Under the pieces are notes generated by a model, which was not told the DNA's origin, searched no databases, and worked only from the letters and a program-made list of their open reading frames with translations. From Arthrobacter globiformis NBRC 12137 (lineage in GTDB: Bacteria > Actinomycetota > Actinomycetes > Actinomycetales > Micrococcaceae), in NCBI RefSeq assembly GCF_000238915.1, contig NZ_BAEG01000027.1, positions 62,001 through 126,000 on the forward strand: a stretch of DNA of 64,000 nucleotides, read 5' to 3'. Made by a program: the position numbers and the translations under genes. Shown one piece after another: positions 58,342-64,000 of this stretch (position 1 is its first letter; the number at the start of each line of letters is the position of its first letter).

Positions 58342-59952
58342 ATGCCCACAGACCGAAGCACGACCGACTCTTCAGCAGGCGCCAGGAACGCCAGCGGAAC
58401 CAACCAGGCCGCACCCCAGGGTGCGAAGAAACCAAAGCTGCTCGCGCGGCGCCGGCTCAAGGTATCCGACGTTAACGTCGTCGACCAGCCCATGCTCAAG
58501 AAGGCCCTCGGCGGCACGATCGTGGGCAACACCATGGAGTGGTACGACGTCGGCGTGTTCGGCTACCTCATCACCACCATGGGGCCTGTGTTCCTGCCGG
58601 AAGCCGACAAGAGCGTGCAGACCCTGTTCCTCCTGGGCACGTTCGCTGCCACCTTCATCGCGCGCCCGCTCGGCGGCGTCGTGTTCGGCTGGCTGGGCGA
58701 TAAGGTCGGCCGGCAGAAGGTCCTCGCGGCCACGCTGATGCTGATGGCGGCGAGCACCTTCGCCGTCGGCCTGCTGCCCGGCTACGCGCAGATCGGCATG
58801 TGGGCAGCCGCCCTCCTGGTGGTGCTCAAGCTCGTGCAGGGCTTCTCCACCGGCGGCGAATACGCCGGCGCCACCACCTTTGTCAGCGAGTACTCCCCTG
58901 ACAAGCGCCGCGGCTTCTTCGCCAGCTTCCTGGACATGGGCAGCTACCTCGGCTTCGCTCTGGGCGCCGCGCTGGTGTCTGTGCTGCAGCTGACCCTGGG
59001 CCAGGCCGCCATGGAGGACTGGGGCTGGCGCCTGCCCTTCCTGATCGCGGGTCCCCTGGGCCTGATCGCCGTGTACTTCCGGAGCAAGATTGAGGAGTCG
59101 CCCCAGTTCCAGGCCACCCTGGACGCCCAGGAGGAACTCGCCAAGGATGCTGCCGCCGGTGATGAGGCTGCCGCAAAGGGGCCCATCGGCATCGTCAAGG
59201 CTTACTGGCGCTCGATCATCGTGGCCATGATCCTCGTGGCAGCGGCCAACACCGCCGGCTACGCGCTGACGTCCTACATGCCCACCTACCTCACCGAGTC
59301 CAAGGGTTACGACCCCGTCCACGGCACGCTGCTCACCATCCCTGTGCTCGTGGTCATGAGCCTCTGCATTCCGCTGACCGGCAAGCTCTCTGACCGCATC
59401 GGCCGCCGCCCGGTTCTCTGGATCGGTGCCGTCAGCACCGTGGTCCTGGCCGCCCCGGCGTTCATGCTGATCGGCATAGGCAGCATCTGGTCAACCCTGG
59501 CCGGCCTGTCGCTGATCGCGTTCCCCGTGACTTTCTACGTTGCGAACCTCGCCTCCGCGCTGCCGGCGCAGTTCCCCACTGCCAGCCGCTACGGCGCCAT
59601 GGGCATTGCCTACAACTTCTCTGTGGCAATCTTCGGCGGCACGACGCCGTTCATCGTGGATGCCCTCATCAACGCCACCGGCAACGACATGATGCCTGCC
59701 TACTACCTGATGGCCACCTCGGCTGTTGGTGCCGCGGCCATCTACTTCCTCAAGGAATCCGCCCAGCGCCCGCTGCCCGGCTCCATGCCCAGCGTGGACA
59801 CCGCGGCGGAGGCCCGTGAACTGGTGGCCACCCAGGACGAGAACCCGCTGATCGATCTCGACGAACTGCCGTTCGACGCCATCGACGAAGTCGACCGGGA
59901 CCTGGACAAGGACCTCGACGACGAACTCAACAAGGTGCCCGCCCGCGCCTGA
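58342..59952 (+). CDS. MFS transporter, ProP-like metabolite:proton symporter
   Basis: A 536-residue major facilitator protein of the MHS (metabolite:H+ symporter) group. GNTMEWYDVGVFGYL is helix 1, FGWLGDKVGRQKVLAATLML the loop 2-3 motif, and QGFSTGGEYAGATTFVSEYS the ProP-type helix 4-5 signature. The last 45 residues are very acidic (DLDELPFDAIDEVDRDLDKD), perhaps cytoplasmic sensing. It probably imports proline, betaine or an organic acid. ATG 58342 is chosen because AGGAG lies 8 nt upstream, rather than ATG 58318. Confidence 0.87.
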   Translation: MPTDRSTTDSSAGARNASGTNQAAPQGAKKPKLLARRRLKVSDVNVVDQPMLKKALGGTIVGNTMEWYDVGVFGYLITTMGPVFLPEADKSVQTLFLLGTFAATFIARPLGGVVFGWLGDKVGRQKVLAATLMLMAASTFAVGLLPGYAQIGMWAAALLVVLKLVQGFSTGGEYAGATTFVSEYSPDKRRGFFASFLDMGSYLGFALGAALVSVLQLTLGQAAMEDWGWRLPFLIAGPLGLIAVYFRSKIEESPQFQATLDAQEELAKDAAAGDEAAAKGPIGIVKAYWRSIIVAMILVAAANTAGYALTSYMPTYLTESKGYDPVHGTLLTIPVLVVMSLCIPLTGKLSDRIGRRPVLWIGAVSTVVLAAPAFMLIGIGSIWSTLAGLSLIAFPVTFYVANLASALPAQFPTASRYGAMGIAYNFSVAIFGGTTPFIVDALINATGNDMMPAYYLMATSAVGAAAIYFLKESAQRPLPGSMPSVDTAAEARELVATQDENPLIDLDELPFDAIDEVDRDLDKDLDDELNKVPARA

Positions 59953-59986
59953 TGCAGGCTGTTGGCACTGAAAGCTGACGCGACTG

Positions 59987-60043
59987 AAGGCCCGTCCGGG
60001 CCGCCCTCTCCAAGGGCATACCGGGCGGGCCTTCGCGCTGCCA
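59987..60043 (+). terminator. Hairpin after the ProP-like gene
   Basis: AAGGCCCGTCCGG (59987-59999) pairs with CCGGGCGGGCCTT (60031-60043) with one G-T wobble, enclosing a smaller GCCCT/GGGC stem. It lies 35 bp after the stop codon. Confidence 0.75.
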
Positions 60044-60152
60044 TCTCGACAGCGCTGACCCAGTTGACCCCCCGTTGAACCGCCCCTGTTGCCTGCCTCA
60101 CTTTGTGACGCAGCCCGCGGTGAGATCTTTGCGGCGGTGTTACCTTCGTAGG

Positions 60153-61256
60153 GTGAAAGGGGTCGTGCCGGTGCAGTCTGTAGTGCACCACCTGCGGCAG
60201 CTCCACAGCCTGGGCCCCGCCAACAACGACCACCTCTCCGCATGGCGTGTGGCCATCAGCGTGGCCGTCCCCTCCCTCGTCCTTTTGCTCGCCGGCCGGC
60301 CGGAGCTCACCATTTACGCCGTGTTCGGAGCGCTTACCGGCATGTACGGCCGCTCGGAGCCGCACCAGCTCCGGCTCAAGCACCAGCTCCAGGCGGCGCT
60401 GGTCCTGCTCTCGGGCGTGACCGTGGGCGTGTTCCTTTCGGTCAACGGCCTGCATTCATGGTGGCTCGTTGGCATCGAAGCCCTTCTGGCCGGCGTTGGA
60501 TCCGTCTATTCGGACAAGGTCCATCTCCGGCCCAACGGCCCCTTCTTCGGGATCCTTGCCCTGGGCGCCTGCGCATCCGTTCCCACCGCCGTACCTTGGT
60601 ACGTTGCGCTGCTCATCGCTGCCGCGGCCGCCGCTTTCTCCCTGCTCGTGGGATTCGGCGGCTGGGTCCGGGGCAGGGCATGGCGCCGCGGCGCAGCGCG
60701 GCCGTCCGCCCGGCTGCGGGGAGCACTGCGCCGCCGGACTGCCCTGCACGCCGCCCGCTATGTGCTGGCCGTCGGCGCCGCCGGTGCCATCGGCGTCCTG
60801 ACCGGAAGCGGCCACCCGCATTGGGCGATGGCTGCGGCGGCGGTTCCCCTCGCCGGCGCGGACCTGCCCAGCAGCGTCCACCGTGGCATCCACAGGATCA
60901 TGGGGACGTTCCTCGGGCTGGTGCTGGTCGCCGTCGTACTTCTGCCTGGGCCATGGGCCCCGCTGCACTTCTTCCCGGGCGCGGAGGCTGCGGTGCTGGC
61001 GCTGCTGGTGATCGTCTTCCAGTTCGGCACCGAGCTGTTCATGACCCGGCACTACGGGCTGGCGATGGTCTGGTTCACTCCGGTGATCCTGCTGATGACG
61101 CAGCTTGCGGCGCCGGCGGACCCGCAAGTGCTCATCGTCGAACGCGCCGTCGAAACCGTGGTGGGGGCCGGCACCGGAATCCTCGTGGTGCTCCTTATCC
61201 GCTCGCGGCGGAACCGACGCCAGGCTCCTGCGGCCGGCGCGGCGGCCCGGCCGTAA
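60153..61256 (+). CDS. FUSC-family aromatic acid exporter-like protein
   Basis: A 367-residue membrane protein with about ten hydrophobic helices in two sets. It resembles the membrane part of FUSC/aromatic-acid exporter proteins, with AWRVAISVAVPSLVLLLAGR at the first set and HPHWAMAAAAVPLAGADLPS plus a GIHRIMGTFLGLVLV segment at the second. It probably exports small aromatic acids or lipids. GTG 60153 follows TACCTT (60141-60146) by 6 nt, the leaderless spacing; GTGs at 60165 and 60171 with AAAGGGG before them are alternatives. The last 62 bp overlap the convergent SDR. Confidence 0.75.
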   Translation: MKGVVPVQSVVHHLRQLHSLGPANNDHLSAWRVAISVAVPSLVLLLAGRPELTIYAVFGALTGMYGRSEPHQLRLKHQLQAALVLLSGVTVGVFLSVNGLHSWWLVGIEALLAGVGSVYSDKVHLRPNGPFFGILALGACASVPTAVPWYVALLIAAAAAAFSLLVGFGGWVRGRAWRRGAARPSARLRGALRRRTALHAARYVLAVGAAGAIGVLTGSGHPHWAMAAAAVPLAGADLPSSVHRGIHRIMGTFLGLVLVAVVLLPGPWAPLHFFPGAEAAVLALLVIVFQFGTELFMTRHYGLAMVWFTPVILLMTQLAAPADPQVLIVERAVETVVGAGTGILVVLLIRSRRNRRQAPAAGAAARP

Positions 61257-61998
61257 ACCTGTCCGGCACCACGCGGACGACGGCGGCCAGCACCTTGTAG
61301 CGCTTGGTCGGGATGGAAACAGCCTTTCCGCGCTCATTGTCCGCCAGCGCTTCGCGGACCACGCGCCCCGGCCGCAGCCACGTCCAGCCCGGGGACACGG
61401 ACTTGTCCATCCCCATCCGGTCATGGAACTCGGTGTGGACAAATCCGGGGCAGACGGCGGTCACCTTAACGCCGCGAGGCGAGTAGGCAAGGTTCGCCCA
61501 GCGGCTGAAGCTGAGCTGCCAGGCCTTCGCCGCCGAGTAGGAACCGCGGGGAAGGAAAGCCGCCACACTGGCCACGTTGATGATCCGGCCGGAACCGCGG
61601 GCCAGCATGCCCTGCAGGGCGGCGTGGCTGAGCTCCATAGCCGTCTGCACATGGAGCTTCAGGTGCTTCCGCTCGTCCTCGATCGGGTTCTCGTCAAAGT
61701 TGTGCAGCAGCCCGATTCCGGCGTTGTTCACCAGCACGTCCACCGGCCGTGACGGGTCTGAAAGGCGTCCGACGACGGCGGCCACGCCGCCGTCGTCGGT
61801 CAGGTCCGCGGTCAGCACCTCCGCCGTTGTTCCGTACCGCCGCCGCAGCTCGTCCGCTGTGGCCTGCAGCCGTGCCGTATCGCGCGCCACGAGCACCAGG
61901 TTGTTTCCCTTTTCGGCGAGCTGGCGGGCAAATTCGGCGCCAAGTCCCGCGGTGGCGCCGGTGACGAGGGCTGTGGGTCTGGCGGTATTCGGCGTCAT
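61195..61998 (-). CDS. SDR family oxidoreductase
   Basis: A 267-residue classical short-chain dehydrogenase. TGATAGLGAEFARQLAEKG binds NAD(P) (residues 13-31), NNAGIG follows at about 90, VASVAAFLP holds the Ser, and YSAAKAW the Tyr/Lys pair. It resembles the YqjQ/DltE-like SDR group with unknown substrates. TAGGCT (minus strand, plus coordinates 62005-62010) is 6 nt from the ATG with no ribosome-binding site: probably leaderless. Its C-terminus overlaps the FUSC gene by 62 bp. Confidence 0.83.
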   Translation of the reverse strand: MTPNTARPTALVTGATAGLGAEFARQLAEKGNNLVLVARDTARLQATADELRRRYGTTAEVLTADLTDDGGVAAVVGRLSDPSRPVDVLVNNAGIGLLHNFDENPIEDERKHLKLHVQTAMELSHAALQGMLARGSGRIINVASVAAFLPRGSYSAAKAWQLSFSRWANLAYSPRGVKVTAVCPGFVHTEFHDRMGMDKSVSPGWTWLRPGRVVREALADNERGKAVSIPTKRYKVLAAVVRVVPDRFTAGPPRRPQEPGVGSAASG

Positions 61999-62052
61999 GC
62001 CACCAGCCTAGCCCCGCAGCACCGATGAATCAGCCGTGCCCGACGGCGGAGC

Positions 62053-63888
62053 TCAGGCGAATGTGGCCAGCGGATTCGCGAGCCGTCCCGCCTTCTGCAG
62101 GCCCCCGGACGGGTCAGCCAGGTCCAGCATCTGCTGGTTGTTGCGCAGCTGCAGCCGGTTCAGGCAGGAGAGTTCGAAGTCCGGGGCGAACAGATCGTGG
62201 CGGGCAAACTGGTCCGCGAGTTCCGGGTGCTCCGCCTGGTAGCCGCGAACCGCTGCCGCCGCGGTACGCCAGAACTCCTCGCCGCCGAGCACGCCATCCT
62301 CCTCCAGGAGGGCGGCGAGGAAGCGGAAGATGCAGTCGAACACGTCGGTGAAGATGGACAGGACCTTGTCGCCGTCGGGAATGTCCACCTTGATCCGGGA
62401 CACCGCTTCGGGCAGGTCAAGCCTGTCCCCCATCACCACGATCTCCTCCGCGATGTCCTTCATGACGGCGCGGACCGGCACGCCGTTCTCGAGGACCAGG
62501 ATCACGTTCTCGCCATGGGGCATGAAGGCCAGCTCGTAGCGGTACAGGCAGTGCACCAGCGGGACGAGGTACGCCTCGAAGTACTGCCGCAGCCACGCGC
62601 CCGGCTCCATCCCGGACTGCTCGATCAGCGCGGACACCATGGGCTTGCCCGCGGCGTCGACGTGCAGGAGGGAGGCCATGGTGGCCAGCTGCTGGCCGTC
62701 CTTGAGCAGCGGCAACGGACTTTCCCGCCACAGCGCGGAGAGCATCTTCCGGTACGGCGACTCCTTCGCAGCGGCTGCCTCGTAGTAGCCGTTGTGGTAG
62801 CCGATGGCCGCCACTTCACGGATCATGGCAAGCCCCCGGCCCTGGAGTGCCTCGTCACCGGCGATCAGGTCCTGGAGCCAGTCGTTGATCGCCGGCGTTG
62901 CCTTCATGTACTGCGGTGACAGCCCGCGCATGAACCCCATGTTGAGCACGGACATGGCCGTTTTGACGTACGTTTTCCCCGGCGCGGTGCTATTGAAGAA
63001 CGTGCGGATGGACTGCTGGGCCTGGTACCTGTCAGCCCCGATTCCGAGGTGGACAATGTGCCGCTGGGCGATTTCGGCGGCAAACGTGACCGTCAGCTTG
63101 TTCTCCCACTGCCACGGATGCACCGGCATCAGGAAGTACTGGGCAGGGTCCAGGCCACGGGCGCCGAGTTCGGCGTCAAAGAAGGCCAAGGCGCCTGCCC
63201 CCAGTTCCGCTTCCAGGTGCGCGGCGTAGTCCAGCCCTTCGCTGGATGTGAAGACCGCCTTGCTGCGGTGCACCGCGATCCATTCCAGCTGCACCGGGGC
63301 TGCTGCCTCCGGGGCAAAGGCGCGGTAGTCACCGATTCCGAACCCCAGCCGCCCGTTGTTGGCCACAAAGCACGGGTGCCCCTCGGTCATGCTGCGTTCA
63401 ATCGTCTGGAAGTCCGTGGCTGCGTCCGCCCCGCGGGTCACGCCGGCTGCCAGTTCGGCCGACGACGGCTGGCCCATCCACTGCTTGAACGCATGGCTGG
63501 AGAGGGTGCTGCTGATCTCCTCGAGGTAAATGGGCAGCATTTCCTGGCGGATGCCCAAGGTTCCGGAGAGTTCAGTAATGAAGCGCAGCGCATCCAGCGG
63601 GGCGTCCTGGCCGTCGCGGCGGCAGGTAATCGAAGCCGCGTCGACGGACCAGTGGTCCATCTGCAGGATCCGGGCGGAGAAGCGGTATTCAGCGGTGCCG
63701 TCGTCACTGCGGACCCGGTACCCGCCGTCGCCGTTTCCGGTCGGTTCCGGGACGAGGATCCGCTCGTGCGAGAACTCGGCGAGCGCTTTGCGGATCAGGT
63801 GCCGGTTGGCAGCGGCCCAGCGTTCCGGCGTGAGGTGGGAAGCCGCATTGCCGGCGGTCAGGACAGATTCAAATTCAAGGGTGGTCAC
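62053..63888 (-). CDS. IucA/IucC-family NIS siderophore synthetase (DesD-like)
   Basis: A 611-residue NRPS-independent siderophore synthetase. EGHPCFVANNGRLGFGIGDY, then HPWQWENKLTVTFAAEIAQR and SIRTFFNSTAPGKTYVKTAM, carry the ATP-binding His/Arg/Lys residues. AFMPHGENVILVLENGVPVR is the C-terminal palm motif. It condenses hydroxamate-succinyl-diamine units, as DesD does for desferrioxamine. GTG 63888 is chosen because AGGAAG is 8 nt upstream and the codon overlaps the stop of the gene before it (GTGA). A frame open to 63969 is ignored. Confidence 0.87.
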   Translation of the reverse strand: MTTLEFESVLTAGNAASHLTPERWAAANRHLIRKALAEFSHERILVPEPTGNGDGGYRVRSDDGTAEYRFSARILQMDHWSVDAASITCRRDGQDAPLDALRFITELSGTLGIRQEMLPIYLEEISSTLSSHAFKQWMGQPSSAELAAGVTRGADAATDFQTIERSMTEGHPCFVANNGRLGFGIGDYRAFAPEAAAPVQLEWIAVHRSKAVFTSSEGLDYAAHLEAELGAGALAFFDAELGARGLDPAQYFLMPVHPWQWENKLTVTFAAEIAQRHIVHLGIGADRYQAQQSIRTFFNSTAPGKTYVKTAMSVLNMGFMRGLSPQYMKATPAINDWLQDLIAGDEALQGRGLAMIREVAAIGYHNGYYEAAAAKESPYRKMLSALWRESPLPLLKDGQQLATMASLLHVDAAGKPMVSALIEQSGMEPGAWLRQYFEAYLVPLVHCLYRYELAFMPHGENVILVLENGVPVRAVMKDIAEEIVVMGDRLDLPEAVSRIKVDIPDGDKVLSIFTDVFDCIFRFLAALLEEDGVLGGEEFWRTAAAAVRGYQAEHPELADQFARHDLFAPDFELSCLNRLQLRNNQQMLDLADPSGGLQKAGRLANPLATFA

Positions 63889-64000
63889 AGTGATGCTTCC
63901 TGCGTTGATTGGCGTGTCGGGGTCAAGGAACGGGCGGCACGCGCAGCGTGGAATGACTCGCGTGTACAAAAGCTCAGGAGTGCCTGCTTGTCCGGCAGGG
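63885..64000 (-). CDS. C-terminal end of the gene upstream of the siderophore synthetase (partial)
   Basis: Reading from the right edge on the minus strand, one frame is open through 37 codons (LPDKQALLSFCTRESFHAAR...STQEASL) and stops at TGA 63885-63887. That stop overlaps the synthetase GTG by the same 4-nt GTGA pattern as other operons here. In desferrioxamine-type operons this position is held by an acyltransferase (DesC/IucB), so that is the likely identity. The visible tail has no motif to confirm it. Confidence 0.5.
   Translation of the reverse strand, partial: LPDKQALLSFCTRESFHAARAARSLTPTRQSTQEASL

Overview
The window reads as chromosome of a high-GC Gram-positive actinobacterium, most likely an Arthrobacter or Pseudarthrobacter relative (Micrococcaceae). 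The evidence is the strong G/C third-position bias, frequent GTG starts, the polymerase-phosphoesterase-ligase order in LigD, a BldC/excisionase-like small HTH protein, a SigB-type sigma factor, many apparently leaderless genes, and a desferrioxamine-type siderophore synthetase at the right edge. The genus is inferred from gene content only. I saw no rRNA, tRNA, CRISPR array, insertion sequence or prophage.

Layout. 1-5.7 kb: end of a short-chain dehydrogenase (SDR), a ProY-like amino-acid permease, a small HTH protein, a LysE exporter, and bdhA divergent from a LysR regulator. 5.7-19.3 kb: a spermidine-synthase-like protein, then a large sugar-nucleotide and glycan locus. It holds two hldE genes, gmhA, gmhB, three family-9 glycosyltransferases, two further glycosyltransferases, an aldehyde dehydrogenase and an SDR. 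Six of its genes (gmhB to hldE2) are joined by five successive 4-nt overlaps. A second, degenerate gmhA lies at 34.8 kb. 19.2-28.1 kb: a SigB-type sigma factor, an epimerase, small stress-like proteins, a YihY/BrkB membrane protein, an uncharacterised cluster (acyl-CoA dehydrogenase, PIG-L/methyltransferase fusion, GT2), Dps and a signal peptidase. 28.2-42.7 kb: a multicopper oxidase, a secreted FG-GAP repeat protein, an O-methyltransferase, a TetR regulator, azlCD, a glycerophosphodiesterase, DUF445, pxpA and an MFS exporter. 42.7-52.1 kb: a GH65 phosphorylase with a beta-phosphoglucomutase, an esterase, then the fructose PTS operon fruR-fruK-fruA-ptsH. 52.3-64 kb: stress-type small proteins, Ku divergent from LigD (non-homologous end joining), DUF2231, a ProP-like transporter, an FUSC protein, an SDR, and an IucA/IucC siderophore synthetase with the end of its upstream partner.

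How the parts fit. GmhA, HldE kinase, GmhB and HldE nucleotidyltransferase make a complete route from sedoheptulose-7-phosphate to ADP-D-glycero-beta-D-manno-heptose. The family-9 transferases are the expected users, so the locus predicts a heptose-containing surface glycan in an organism without LPS. No HldD epimerase is recognisable here. A separate thread is a partly palindromic element close to AGTAAGCATGCTTACT. It lies 60-100 bp upstream of six or seven genes scattered over 32 kb, including the sigma factor and dps, which suggests one shared stress regulon.

Regulatory signals are otherwise dense. There are about a dozen likely leaderless promoters (TANNNT, 5-7 nt, start codon), several short upstream ORFs touching the next start codon, palindromes at bdhA/LysR and ProP, a LacI-type operator upstream of the GH65 locus, and GC-rich hairpin terminators between convergent genes. 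Tandem duplications of 13-17 bp recur at gene ends and intergenic joints. All functional names come from reading motifs by eye, without database searches.
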